Counted from the stretch's first letter, positions 50,184 to 61,138 are shown. The stretch: 64,000 nucleotides of DNA from Mariniflexile sp. AS56 (GCF_030552475.1 NZ_JAUPED010000001.1:124001-188000); one strand, 5' to 3'. A program made the numbers and translations. Notes: generated by a model not told the origin, from the letters alone.

Positions 50184-50911
50184 TATAGAAGTGATATTGT
50201 TTTTAAATCGTATTCTTTTACGACTTCATCTTCAAGTAAAATTTGAAGATATCCAGTATCAGAAACACCTTTTATAAAACCAGAAAACATCAAACCTTCA
50301 GCATCTTGAAATGTTGAAGGTTTATTTTTTCTAAAAAGAGCCGCTTCATATGCTCCTTTCAGTTCTGCCAAATCACCTTTCTTCAAAGCATCAAAGTAAT
50401 ATTTCAAATTAGAAATAATCACTTTGGCGACTTCATCTAAGTCAAAAACACGTCCAGAAATCGCCCCTAACGAAGACGCTTTTGGCAAATTTTCAAACTC
50501 TAATTGGTTCACATTAAGCCCAATTCCTATAATTGTACTCGAAAACTTAGTCTGTTTAAATACATTTTCTATTAAAATGCCACAAACTTTTTTATTTTCT
50601 GACAAAATGTCGTTAGGCCATTTCACACTTATTTTAGGAATAGAGAAAAAACTTAAGGTCTTTAATAATGCCAAAGAAGTGACAATATTTACATAAAAAG
50701 GATTCCCTAATTCATATTCAGAAAGATCCTTATACACACTGAATGTAAGGTTTTTAGCCGCCTCAGCATCCCAAACCGTCCCCATTTGCCCACGACCTTC
50801 GGTTTGCACTGCAGTAACCACAGCGGTATAATCTGCAACAGGTTCTGCTACAGAAAGTCTTTTTAAATAACTATTTGTAGAATCGGTGGCATTAAGTTTG
50901 ATTATAAGCAT
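50180..50911 (-). CDS. birA: Biotin--[acetyl-CoA-carboxylase] ligase (class I, no DNA-binding domain)
   Basis: 243 residues. The biotinyl-AMP loop is GRGQMGTVWDAEAAKN (about residues 38-53), and VKWPNDILSENKKVCGILIE (about 98-117) is the second signature. There is no N-terminal helix-turn-helix, so it cannot act as a repressor as in E. coli. It attaches biotin to the carboxyl-carrier protein of acetyl-CoA carboxylase with ATP. It is divergent from rsfS with a 94-base spacer. The minus-strand TAATAACTTG before the start is a near match to the -7 element. Confidence 0.93.
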   Translation of the reverse strand: MLIIKLNATDSTNSYLKRLSVAEPVADYTAVVTAVQTEGRGQMGTVWDAEAAKNLTFSVYKDLSEYELGNPFYVNIVTSLALLKTLSFFSIPKISVKWPNDILSENKKVCGILIENVFKQTKFSSTIIGIGLNVNQLEFENLPKASSLGAISGRVFDLDEVAKVIISNLKYYFDALKKGDLAELKGAYEAALFRKNKPSTFQDAEGLMFSGFIKGVSDTGYLQILLEDEVVKEYDLKTISLLY

Positions 50912-50977
50912 TTACAAGTTATTAGTAGTCTCTGAAATCTTATGATAATTTTAAAGCATAAAGAACTAAAAAAATAA

Positions 50978-50985
50978 TAACTTTG
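50978..50985 (+). promoter_or_regulatory. -7 promoter element of the rsfS-ftsH operon
   Basis: TAACTTTG matches TAnnTTTG and ends 20 bases before the rsfS ATG. Confidence 0.65.
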
Positions 50986-51005
50986 CAAAAATTTAAAAAA
51001 TTTTA

Positions 51006-51377
51006 ATGGCGAAAGAAAATATAAGTGCAGACCAATTAATATCAGTTATAGTTAGTGGCATTGAAGACGTTAAAGGAAAAGAAATAAACATTCTTGATTT
51101 AAGAGAAATTGAAAATACAGTTTGCGATTATTTTATAATTTGTGAAGGTACTTCAAACACACAAGTAAACGCAATAGTTAATTCTGTCCAGAAAAAAGTA
51201 AGCAAAGAACTTAAGGATCATCCTTGGCACACAGAAGGTTTGGATAATTCCGAGTGGGTTTTAATGGATTACGTTAATGTTGTAGTACATGTGTTTCAAA
51301 AACAGATTAGAGAGTATTACGACATTGAAAGTCTTTGGGGCGATGCAAAAACAACCGTTATACAAACTAGTTACTAA
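51006..51377 (+). CDS. rsfS: Ribosome silencing factor
   Basis: 123 residues, full length for RsfS/Iojap. Family features are KGKEINILDLREIENTVCDYF (first 20 residues suffice, about 24-43), IICEGTSNTQVNAI, and HTEGLDNSEWVLMDYVNVVV (about 80-99). It binds ribosomal protein L14 and prevents subunit joining under low-nutrient conditions. It is the first gene of an operon with ftsH, 9 bases apart, an order I know from other Bacteroidota. Confidence 0.93.
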   Translation: MAKENISADQLISVIVSGIEDVKGKEINILDLREIENTVCDYFIICEGTSNTQVNAIVNSVQKKVSKELKDHPWHTEGLDNSEWVLMDYVNVVVHVFQKQIREYYDIESLWGDAKTTVIQTSY

Positions 51378-51386
51378 AAATTAAGG

Positions 51387-53321
<1,935 letters not shown>

Positions 53322-53359
53322 CAAAGCCAGTTGTCGAGTATAATGCTTCGATAAGCAGT

Positions 53360-53400
53360 AAAAATCTTAAATTAAACGTCTGTTTAATTTAAGATTTTTT
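53360..53400 (+). terminator. Intrinsic terminator after ftsH
   Basis: A perfect 18-bp stem (53360-53377 with 53382-53399, arm beginning AAAAATCTTAAATT) closed by a GTCT loop, with T at the end. The -7 element of the next operon begins in its last base. Confidence 0.88.
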
Positions 53401-53407
53401 ATATTTG
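53400..53407 (+). promoter_or_regulatory. -7 promoter element of the LUD-cdsA-psd operon
   Basis: TATATTTG matches TAnnTTTG. It starts at the end of the ftsH terminator and lies 39 bases before the LUD ATG. Confidence 0.55.
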
Positions 53408-53446
53408 ATAACCTCAAAGAAATTTACATTAATAGCAGCTTACTAA

Positions 53447-54055
53447 ATGAGCCTTTTTAGAAAAATTTTTGGTCTGAAACCAGACGAATCCGATGAAGAC
53501 GTAAAGTCTGGAGACCGAGGCAAATACATGCCCGAAATCAAACTCCCAATTGACGAAAAGTTTACTATAAACTTTAAGGGAAATGGGGGCAAATTTCTCT
53601 ATTGCGAAAATTTAAACGAGGTCTATTTAAACTTACAAAACATTATTGAGGAAAATAACTGGGATGATGCCGAAACATTGATATTAGACCAGAATATAAA
53701 AGATAAATTTAAAAACTGCCAATTAAAGTCTACAATTAAAATTAGTGACGCTACTATTTTCTTAACTACCTGCGAAAATTTAATTGCAAACGATGGCTCC
53801 CTTCTAATTTCCTCAAAACAAATATTCGAAAAAAAACTACCTGAATTGCCAACAAACTTCGTTGTTTTTGCTACAACAAGTCAAATTGTTGAAAACATAG
53901 GCGAAGGTTTACGAGGCATCAAATCTAAAAACAGGCAAAAAATACCAACCAACATTACCACCATAAAACACTTTAAATCTAACGATGAAAAAGACTTTTT
54001 AAGTTATGGTAGTAGTGCTAAAAACTTATACCTACTTCTTCTAGAAGACTTATAA
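53447..54055 (+). CDS. LUD-domain (LutC-like) protein
   Basis: 202 residues. The C-terminal two thirds match the LUD domain (formerly DUF162): STIKISDATIFLTTCENLIAN, LISSKQIFEKKLPELPTNF and FVVFATTSQIVENIGEGLRG. LutC-type proteins work with iron-sulfur proteins in lactate use, but here no lutA/lutB neighbours exist. The gene is instead tightly linked to cdsA and psd (1-base gap to cdsA), an arrangement I recall from other flavobacteria. A role in membrane lipid synthesis is therefore possible but not shown. Confidence 0.82.
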   Translation: MSLFRKIFGLKPDESDEDVKSGDRGKYMPEIKLPIDEKFTINFKGNGGKFLYCENLNEVYLNLQNIIEENNWDDAETLILDQNIKDKFKNCQLKSTIKISDATIFLTTCENLIANDGSLLISSKQIFEKKLPELPTNFVVFATTSQIVENIGEGLRGIKSKNRQKIPTNITTIKHFKSNDEKDFLSYGSSAKNLYLLLLEDL

Positions 54056-54056
54056 G

Positions 54057-54878
54057 ATGAAAGAAATTCTTATTCGATCGCTTTCAGGATCCGTTTATGT
54101 TTTACTCTTAATTTTGAGTTTAAACAACCAACATGCACTCATTGCTTTGTTTTTTGTATTTGGCATTATTTGCTTAGCTGAATTTAAAAAACTCATTCAG
54201 CTTAAAAGTATCATCCCTTACTTTATTTTTGTTATCCTTTATGCCTTCTTCGTGTATTGGAAATTTATATTAAACACAAATTCAGGGATAGACGAATCTG
54301 TTCAAATCCTTATGGTCCTAACCATTTTTATTGAACTGTTTCTAATTAAAGACTTATTCTCTGAAAAGGTAACGCCTCTGTTTAGTTCCAAACGTTTTAT
54401 ACTAACAACATTTTACATATCTAGTGCTTTTGTTTTTTTAATTTTAATAGCCGATTATCACGATACCTATAATCCAAACATACTTTTAGGAGCGTTTATT
54501 TTGGTATGGGTTAACGATTCTTTCGCCTATTTGGTTGGTAAAAATTTTGGCAAACAAAAGTTATTTGAAAAGATTTCACCAAAAAAAACTGTAGAAGGAT
54601 TTCTTGGCGGCTTATTTTTTTCGTGTATAGCAAGCTATTTTATTGCTACCTTTACACAAACGTTAGATTTTACAAGTTGGCTTGTTTTAAGCATTGTTAT
54701 ATCCGTATTTGGAACCCTGGGCGACCTTATAGAGTCTAAGTTTAAAAGACAAGCAAACGTTAAAGATAGCGGCACTATTATGCCTGGTCACGGTGGTTTA
54801 TTAGACCGGTTAGACAGTATTATTTTTGCAGCACCATTTATTTATTTATTTTTAAGAATTTTACACTATGTTTCATAA
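54057..54878 (+). CDS. cdsA: Phosphatidate cytidylyltransferase
   Basis: 273 residues with about eight hydrophobic segments. The CDS signature is in SKFKRQANVKDSGTIMPGHG followed by GLLDRLDS (about residues 227-253). The earlier LVWVNDSFAYLVGKNFGKQK and KISPKKTVEGFLGG are also typical. It makes CDP-diacylglycerol from phosphatidic acid and CTP in the inner membrane, the branch point of phospholipid synthesis. It overlaps psd by 11 bases. Confidence 0.95.
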   Translation: MKEILIRSLSGSVYVLLLILSLNNQHALIALFFVFGIICLAEFKKLIQLKSIIPYFIFVILYAFFVYWKFILNTNSGIDESVQILMVLTIFIELFLIKDLFSEKVTPLFSSKRFILTTFYISSAFVFLILIADYHDTYNPNILLGAFILVWVNDSFAYLVGKNFGKQKLFEKISPKKTVEGFLGGLFFSCIASYFIATFTQTLDFTSWLVLSIVISVFGTLGDLIESKFKRQANVKDSGTIMPGHGGLLDRLDSIIFAAPFIYLFLRILHYVS

Positions 54879-55524
54879 AGAAGGTCATAAAATTATATTT
54901 CTAGCATTTGTATTTGTTGTTGGTTGTTCTTTATTAGCCGATAATTTCATACCTCTAGCTTGGCTACGAATCATTGTTTTAGTCCTATTACTTGGGTTTT
55001 TAATAATTATTCTTCAATTCTTCAGAAACCCAAAACGCCATACAACACTTAACGACAAACAAGTAGTATCACCGGTTGATGGTAAAGTAGTGGTGATTGA
55101 AGAAGTTTTTGAAAAAGAATATTTCAACGAAAAACGTTTACAAGTAAGCGTCTTTATGTCTCCAATAAATGTACATGTTACACGTTACCCTATTAGTGGA
55201 AATGTTATTTTTAGCAAATACCACCCTGGTAAATTTTTAGTAGCATGGCACCCAAAAGCAAGTGAAGAGAACGAACGTACAACGGTTGTTGTAGAGAATG
55301 AAGCTTACGGTAAAGTATTGCACAGGCAAATTGCAGGTGCATTAGCAAAACGTATTGTTAACTACGCTAAAATTAACGATAAAGCCATTCAAGGAGGTGA
55401 GTCTGGGTTTATAAAATTCGGTTCTCGAGTTGATTTATTTTTACCATTAGGCACAAAAATAAAAGTACAACTTAACCAAAAAGTTCGTGGAGGTGAAAGT
55501 ATTATTGCAGAAGCAAATGACTAA
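54868..55524 (+). CDS. psd: Phosphatidylserine decarboxylase, short form
   Basis: 218 residues, the PSD-A type. Two N-terminal membrane segments (IIFLAFVFVVGCSLLAD and LRIIVLVLLLGFLIIILQFF, about 8-24 and 33-52) precede the catalytic part. VSPVDGKVVVIEEV is near the start of this domain, SVFMSPINVHVTRYPISG lies in the middle, and the maturation site is GESGFIKFGSRVDLFLP, in which the Ser of FGS becomes the pyruvoyl group. It converts phosphatidylserine to phosphatidylethanolamine. The gene overlaps both cdsA and the acyl-CoA-binding protein gene, so the three are translationally coupled. Confidence 0.92.
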   Translation: MFHKEGHKIIFLAFVFVVGCSLLADNFIPLAWLRIIVLVLLLGFLIIILQFFRNPKRHTTLNDKQVVSPVDGKVVVIEEVFEKEYFNEKRLQVSVFMSPINVHVTRYPISGNVIFSKYHPGKFLVAWHPKASEENERTTVVVENEAYGKVLHRQIAGALAKRIVNYAKINDKAIQGGESGFIKFGSRVDLFLPLGTKIKVQLNQKVRGGESIIAEAND

Positions 55525-55783
55525 TGAAGAATTAGAAATAGAATTCCAGGATGCTGTTGATCGCGTAAATGCTTTCAAACAACCTTTTCCTGCGGATACG
55601 CTTTTAAACCTATATGCCTTCTACAAAAAGGCAACGAACAACTACAGCAGACCTAGCAGTAAAAAAGCGATTATAAACGCATTTAAAACCAATGCTTTAT
55701 TTCAAGTACAAGACATTTCGCCAAACGAGGCAAAACGCTTGTACATCGACTTAGTTAACAAGTACTTTTTATACGGAAAATAA
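55517..55783 (+). CDS. Acyl-CoA-binding protein
   Basis: 88 residues from the ATG at 55517, which overlaps the psd stop by 8 bases; a start ten codons earlier adds residues not seen in the family. The ACBP pattern is present: EIEFQDAVDRVNAFKQPFPA, LLNLYAFYKKATNNYS, and the helix-4 end AKRLYIDLVNKYFLYG. ACBPs are four-helix proteins that hold acyl-CoA in the cytoplasm. In the operon with cdsA and psd it may supply acyl-CoA for lipid synthesis. Confidence 0.88.
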   Translation: MTNEELEIEFQDAVDRVNAFKQPFPADTLLNLYAFYKKATNNYSRPSSKKAIINAFKTNALFQVQDISPNEAKRLYIDLVNKYFLYGK

Positions 55784-55804
55784 AAAGTTCATTTCCCAAT
55801 AATT

Positions 55805-57580
55805 CTACATACGTTCTGGCACTTGAATACCTAAAAGACTAAACGCATTTTTAATGGTGGATGCTACTTGGTTAGAAAGTTGCACTCTGAATGTTTTTTC
55901 TTCCTGATTATCTGCCCCTAAAATAGACACGTTTTGATAAAAGGAATTAAATTCCTTTACCAAATCATACGTGTAATTTGCTATTAAAGCAGGACTATGT
56001 TGTGAAGCTGCATTTTGAATTACTTCTGGAAACAACTCCAATTGTTTTATTAATTCTTTTTCTTTTATATGAAGTGGTATATCAATACGAACCGATACAT
56101 CGAAATCTGCTTTTCTTAAAATAGCCTGAATTCTCGCATAAGTATATTGAATAAATGGCCCTGTATTACCTTGAAAATCGATAGATTCTTTAGGGTCAAA
56201 AAGGATACGTTTTTTAGGATCTACTTTTAGAATGTAATATTTCAAAGCACCTAAACCAATGGTTTTATAAAGTGCTTCCTTCTCATCATCTGAATAGCCA
56301 TCAAGCTTCCCTAATTCTTCTGAAATTTCACCAGCTGTTGAAGCCATTTCATCAATTAAATCATCAGCATCCACTACTGTCCCCTCTCTACTTTTCATTT
56401 TTCCGCTAGGCAAATCGACCATACCATAACTTAAATGATATAAGTTTTTAGCCCACTCAAACCCTAATTTCTTCAAAATTAAAAAGAGTACTTGAAAATG
56501 GTAATCCTGCTCATTACCAACTGTATAAACCATCCCTCCTACGTCTGGAAAATCTTTAATACGTTGTATGGCTGTACCAATGTCTTGAGTCATATAAACC
56601 GCGGTTCCATCAGAACGTTGAACTATTTTCTTATCTAGCCCGTCTTCCGTTAAATCACACCACACAGATCCGTCTGCTTCTTGAACAAACACTCCCGTTT
56701 TCAAACCTTCAGTAACAAACTCTTTCCCTAATATATAGGTATCACTTTCATAATATAAGGTATCAAAATCCACTCCTAAATTTTTATAGGATTCGTTAAA
56801 ACCTTTATACACCCAACTGTTCATCATTTTCCAAAGAGCTACAACTTCCTCGTCGCCAGCTTCCCATTTTTGAAGCATATTTTGAGCTTCTAATAAAAGT
56901 GGTGCGTTTTTTTTAGCTTCTTCTTCTGTATTACCAGAAGCCATAAGCGTTTCAATTTCTTTTTTATACTCTTGGTCGAATTTCACATAATAATTTCCAA
57001 CCAATTTATCTCCTTTTAACCCTGTGCTTTCCGGAGTTTCCCTATTTCCATAACGTTTCCAAGCCAACATACTTTTACAAATATGAATACCACGATCATT
57101 TATAATTTGAGTTTTATAAACTTTCTTACCAGATGCTTTTAAAATCTCGGCAACACTATAACCTAACAAGTTATTTCGAACATGCCCTAAATGCAGTGGT
57201 TTGTTGGTGTTTGGTGATGAGTATTCAACCATCACAGCCTTATCTGCTAGGTTTGCAGATACAAAACCATAAGTAGTCTCATCCTTGATCCCATTAAAAA
57301 AGTTACTATAATACGAGTCGCTTATTTCAATATTTAAAAATCCCTTAACAACGTTAAACGCTTTAACAACATCTACGTTTTCTAATAAATAAGCTCCAAT
57401 TGTTTCACCTATTTGAACAGGATTCCCTTTAACAACTCGCAACATTGGGAATATTACAACAGTAACATCTCCAGCAAATTCTTTTCTGGTAGCTTGAAAT
57501 TCAACCGTTTCTAATTCAAGATTAAAGGTTGTTAAAATTGCTTGTTTTACTTGCTGTGCTAAAGTCTCTTGAAGGCTCAT
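55805..57580 (-). CDS. argS: Arginyl-tRNA synthetase
   Basis: 591 residues, usual ArgRS length. The class I HIGH motif is SPNTNKPLHLGHVRNNLLG (about residues 121-139), the KMSKS-equivalent is LPSGKMKSREGTVVDADDL (about 396), and the C-terminal anticodon-binding DALR domain has YTYARIQAILRKADF and ANYTYDLVKEFNSFYQN. The N-terminal Add-1 domain has the tRNA D-loop contact region. It charges tRNA-Arg with arginine. It converges with the acyl-CoA-binding protein gene and has its own promoter. Confidence 0.97.
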   Translation of the reverse strand: MSLQETLAQQVKQAILTTFNLELETVEFQATRKEFAGDVTVVIFPMLRVVKGNPVQIGETIGAYLLENVDVVKAFNVVKGFLNIEISDSYYSNFFNGIKDETTYGFVSANLADKAVMVEYSSPNTNKPLHLGHVRNNLLGYSVAEILKASGKKVYKTQIINDRGIHICKSMLAWKRYGNRETPESTGLKGDKLVGNYYVKFDQEYKKEIETLMASGNTEEEAKKNAPLLLEAQNMLQKWEAGDEEVVALWKMMNSWVYKGFNESYKNLGVDFDTLYYESDTYILGKEFVTEGLKTGVFVQEADGSVWCDLTEDGLDKKIVQRSDGTAVYMTQDIGTAIQRIKDFPDVGGMVYTVGNEQDYHFQVLFLILKKLGFEWAKNLYHLSYGMVDLPSGKMKSREGTVVDADDLIDEMASTAGEISEELGKLDGYSDDEKEALYKTIGLGALKYYILKVDPKKRILFDPKESIDFQGNTGPFIQYTYARIQAILRKADFDVSVRIDIPLHIKEKELIKQLELFPEVIQNAASQHSPALIANYTYDLVKEFNSFYQNVSILGADNQEEKTFRVQLSNQVASTIKNAFSLLGIQVPERM

Positions 57581-57603
57581 TAATCGTCTTATTTTTAAGT
57601 GAA

Positions 57604-57638
57604 CAAAGATAAAACTTTTATTAAAGGATTATATCAAA
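57604..57638 (-). promoter_or_regulatory. Promoter of argS
   Basis: On the minus strand a -33 TTTG (57638-57635) is followed 23 bases later by TATCTTTG (57611-57604), matching TAnnTTTG. The argS ATG is 23 bases further. Confidence 0.65.
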
Positions 57639-58034
57639 ATTTAGTTTAATAAAAAAAGCATGATATAAAGGTTTCAACAATTCCAACATAAAAAAAGTTA
57701 TTTAACGATAAAAACAATACTCCAAAAATCTAGCAAAACTCGCGAACATTTTACTTACAAAAATATTTCTTTTCCTTGATTTTTGCCGTTAATCTATTCG
57801 TCGATTATTCGTCTTTTTTAGTATGTTCCTTTCATCTAATTTATTGGTAGAAAAACGCAGAAATTAGATTTTAAGTCTGCTTTTTCCAACTTTTGTCTTG
57901 TAAAGCTATTAACATCCTTCAAAGGATTTTCATTTAAACCAACAAAACATTACAGCTTAATAGGTAATACTTATTTCCCTCAAAATAAGACGTACTTAAT
58001 TATGGTTTTATTACTGTTGTAATATACTGATAGT
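57639..58034. other. Long intergenic region upstream of the sensor kinase
   Basis: About 395 bases without an open frame of note. It contains the direct repeat at 57795-57813 and several TAnn-like A/T tracts but no exact TAnnTTTG near the kinase start. The size suggests a complex regulatory region for the kinase gene; I see no RNA gene. Confidence 0.5.
57795..57813 (+). repeat. Direct repeat TATTCGTC with 11-base period
   Basis: TATTCGTC occurs at 57795-57802 and again at 57806-57813, one helical turn apart, the layout of many response-regulator binding sites. It lies 222 bases before the kinase start. Confidence 0.5.
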
Positions 58035-60089
58035 ATGAGGAAAGTAATTATTTTAACTATTTTTTTATCTGCATTCTCAGGTTTCTCTCAAACCAAAGAA
58101 TTGGATAGCCTCTCTATACAACTTGCTTTCGAAACTCAAGATTCTTTAAAAGTAAGAACTTCTTTAAAACTTATTAAATCGCTTTATGAGATAAACGATT
58201 ATGATAGAGCTTTAAAATATATTATTGAAAGTGAAAAACTTTCAAATTCACTGAATTTCACAAAAGGCATTGCCGAAACCACCTATTATAAATCGCTTAT
58301 TTATGCACAAAAGGGCGACTATATTAATGCTGTTACTGGCTATGAAAAATCTAAAGCATTATTTAAACATTTAAATGACACTTTAGGCATTGCAAAGGTG
58401 AACAATAGCATTGGCTTGATAGAAATTAATCGTGGTAATTACTCTAAAGGTTTACAATATTCACTGGCTGCCATTAAGGAACTAGAAAAGCAAAAACTAA
58501 AAAAAGACCTAAGTTTAGCCTACAGCAATTTAGCAAAGGCGTACCAAAGCATACATGCGGTAGATAAAGCCATCGAGTTCAACTTAAAGGCTGTAGACGT
58601 TCAACGACAATTGAACCAGACCGTAGCACTCTCGCAATCGTACAACCAACTAGCCGAACTTTATTCATCTAAGGATGAAAACAGAAAAGCTATTGAGTAC
58701 TACATCAAAGTTTTAAGCGCTAAAACAAACGATTCAGATTCTTTACAAGCACTTATTTACCCAAAGCTGGGTGCTGAATATTTAAAATTTAACGATTACG
58801 AAAAAGCCACTCAATATTTAATTCAAGGCTTGAGTATCAATAGAAAATCGGATAATAAAGTAGGCATCTTAATGTCTTTAAATAGTCTTGGTGAACTAAA
58901 CTTGCACACAAAACGTTTAATATTAGCCGAAAACCAACTCTATGAAGCCAGTATTATTGCGAAAAGCCTAAATAACAAACCAGAACTTCTTAAATACTAT
59001 AAGTTAATGATGGTTCTAGACTCTACAAAAAACAAATTTGATAGAGCCTTTATATGGCAACGCGAATACCACAACTTAAAAAATAGTCTTTATAGCAATA
59101 CGAACCTTAAAAATGCCGATTCTGTTGAATTAGATTTGAATCCGAATTTTGAGAAAGAGCTCACAACTACAACCCCACAGCCACCAATTAAAGGCAGCTT
59201 TTACGAATCGAAAGATGAGTTTAATAAGTTTCAATTAATATTTTATGGTCTTTTAGCGGCACTCGCTATTGTATCTACCTTCTTAATTTTAATTTATTTA
59301 AAACGCAGTAGTAATATAAAATACACACAAGAATTAGAAGAGAAAAACCTGAAAATTGAGTTACAAAACGAAGCTTTTTCAGAGCAAACAAAACACCTTG
59401 AGAATGTAAATAATGTAAAGGATAAACTCTTTTCTATTGTTTCACACGATTTAAAGGATTCTCTTTCTTCCATAAACGGTTTTATCGATTTATTAAAAGA
59501 TGGTTCTCTATCTCGAGAAGAATTCGATAATTTAGTTCCAGAATTAAGTGAAAACGCGAATAATGCCTCCTTACTTTTATTCAACTTACTTAACTGGTCC
59601 AAATCGCAAATGCAATCTTTAGAACCAAAACCAACCTTGTTTGATATCCAAGAGGTGTTTGAAGATAAAGTTCGATTAATCGAGCAGCGCATGGAAAACA
59701 AAGGCATCGAATTAATAGACCATTCTTTACGCGATTTCACTTATGCCGATAGAAGTATGTTTGAAATAGTGGTGCAAAACCTACTTGCCAACGCTTTAAA
59801 ATTCTGTAAAAACGGCGACACCATTACTATTTCAAACCATATAAGCAATGGTAGTTGTATTGTGAGTATTGCAGATACGGGTATAGGTATTTCTAAAGAA
59901 AACATAGAAAAACTATTTAAAAACAGTTCATTTACAACAGTTGGTACAAATAACGAAAAAGGTACCGGTTTGGGCTTATCAATTTGTAAAGAATTGATAG
60001 AATTAAACAACGGTAAAATTTGGGTAGAAAGCACTCTAAACGTAGGTAGTACTTTCTATGTACAATTACCAAAATCTAGACCATCTTAA
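58035..60089 (+). CDS. Periplasmic-TPR sensor histidine kinase
   Basis: 684 residues with a signal peptide (MRKVIILTIFLSAFSGFSQ). About eight tetratricopeptide repeats follow (residues 40-330, for example AYSNLAKAYQSIHAVDKAIE). One transmembrane segment (LIFYGLLAALAIVSTFLILI) lies near 400-420, then a coiled-coil linker and a kinase core. The H-box is SIVSHDLKDSLSSINGF (His about 471; the usual Pro after the acidic pair is Ser). The ATPase has the N-box NLLANALKFCKNGDTITI, ADTGIGIS and GTGLGLSICKELI. It should sense a periplasmic cue and phosphorylate an unknown response regulator; none is encoded nearby. Confidence 0.9.
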   Translation: MRKVIILTIFLSAFSGFSQTKELDSLSIQLAFETQDSLKVRTSLKLIKSLYEINDYDRALKYIIESEKLSNSLNFTKGIAETTYYKSLIYAQKGDYINAVTGYEKSKALFKHLNDTLGIAKVNNSIGLIEINRGNYSKGLQYSLAAIKELEKQKLKKDLSLAYSNLAKAYQSIHAVDKAIEFNLKAVDVQRQLNQTVALSQSYNQLAELYSSKDENRKAIEYYIKVLSAKTNDSDSLQALIYPKLGAEYLKFNDYEKATQYLIQGLSINRKSDNKVGILMSLNSLGELNLHTKRLILAENQLYEASIIAKSLNNKPELLKYYKLMMVLDSTKNKFDRAFIWQREYHNLKNSLYSNTNLKNADSVELDLNPNFEKELTTTTPQPPIKGSFYESKDEFNKFQLIFYGLLAALAIVSTFLILIYLKRSSNIKYTQELEEKNLKIELQNEAFSEQTKHLENVNNVKDKLFSIVSHDLKDSLSSINGFIDLLKDGSLSREEFDNLVPELSENANNASLLLFNLLNWSKSQMQSLEPKPTLFDIQEVFEDKVRLIEQRMENKGIELIDHSLRDFTYADRSMFEIVVQNLLANALKFCKNGDTITISNHISNGSCIVSIADTGIGISKENIEKLFKNSSFTTVGTNNEKGTGLGLSICKELIELNNGKIWVESTLNVGSTFYVQLPKSRPS

Positions 60090-60100
60090 AAATTATTTGA

Positions 60101-60182
60101 GCGTTACCCTAAAGGGTCGGGCTGTTCGTTACAAGTCCTCGCTCGTGCCTCGCTGTGGGCTTTTCACTACCATCCCTAACGC
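60101..60182. repeat. Structured GC-richer intergenic repeat (GCGTTACCC...CCCTAACGC type)
   Basis: 82 bases with terminal inverted repeats GCGTTA/TAACGC. An inner ACCCTAAAGGGT dyad and a hairpin formed by AAGTCC and GGGCTT (60133-60165 region) lie between them. It is visibly richer in G and C than its surroundings. It fits a dispersed intergenic element I have seen in several flavobacterial genomes. It lies between the convergent kinase and CtlX genes and may act as a terminator. Confidence 0.7.
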
Positions 60183-60202
60183 AAGACCTAGTTTCAAATT
60201 AA

Positions 60203-61138
60203 CTAAGACTTAGGCAAGAACACTTCCGCCATCATACAACGCGCACTACCGCCACCACAAGCTTCAATAGTATCTAAAGAACTTGAAAGTATTTGGGTAT
60301 GTTTTTTAAGCGTTTCAATTTGTTTCTCGGTTAACGCCTCATAAGCTGCCTGACTCATTACTAAATATCGTGTATCGTCTGCGCCTTTAACTTGTAACAT
60401 ATTACCAGCAAAGTTATTTACTTGCGCTTCGGTAATATCAATAATTTCTTTGCCACCATCTTTCAAATGGTTAATCACACTTTTACGCTCCTTCTTATCA
60501 TCAATACTACTTAAACAAATAACTGCAAAAGTTTCACCCAAACACATCATCACATTGGTATGGTAAATGGCTTTACGTTCACCGTTTACCGTTTGGTTTG
60601 CATTAAAAACAACAGGCGTATATTCAAAATCCTCACAGAATTCAACAAACAAATCCTCATCAGCTCTAGGCGATAAAGCACAATAGGCTATACCATTGGC
60701 ACGATCTAACAATACGCTTCCAGTACCTTCAAGAAAAACACTTTCTTCCTCAGCATCTGTATAATCAACAATATTATTAATTACAAAACCAGCTTGTTCA
60801 ACAGCCTCCAAAACGTCTTCACTACGCTCTAAGCGTCTGTTTTCGGCAAACATGGGGTATAAACCAACATCGCCACTTTCGTGAAAGGACACCCAGTTAT
60901 TTGGAAAAATAGAATCGGGTGTATCAAACTCATCGGTATCGTTCACTACAATCACATTTACACCAACACTTCTAAGCTTTTCAACATAAGCATCAAACTC
61001 TTGTTGCGCTTTGGAATTAACAATTTGTGGTAATAAATTATCTATTACCTTTTGGTAATAATTATTAACGGCCGTTTGCTCGTTCATCCTGAAATTAATA
61101 GGACGAATCATTAAAATGGTGTTTGTAGTTTGTTGCAT
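60203..61138 (-). CDS. ctlX: CtlX-type citrulline (guanidino-group) hydrolase
   Basis: 311 residues of the amidinotransferase/guanidino-group-modifying superfamily. Landmarks are DSIFPNNWVSFHESGDVGLY (about residues 70-89), EGTGSVLLDR (about 137), a His in AIYHTNVMMCLGE (about 194) and the catalytic Cys in EACGGGSARCMMAEVF (about 303). This matches the CtlX group, named for citrulline utilisation. The next gene upstream encodes a second superfamily member, so the two may act in one arginine or citrulline degradation route. Its own promoter lies upstream. Confidence 0.88.
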   Translation of the reverse strand: MQQTTNTILMIRPINFRMNEQTAVNNYYQKVIDNLLPQIVNSKAQQEFDAYVEKLRSVGVNVIVVNDTDEFDTPDSIFPNNWVSFHESGDVGLYPMFAENRRLERSEDVLEAVEQAGFVINNIVDYTDAEEESVFLEGTGSVLLDRANGIAYCALSPRADEDLFVEFCEDFEYTPVVFNANQTVNGERKAIYHTNVMMCLGETFAVICLSSIDDKKERKSVINHLKDGGKEIIDITEAQVNNFAGNMLQVKGADDTRYLVMSQAAYEALTEKQIETLKKHTQILSSSLDTIEACGGGSARCMMAEVFLPKS

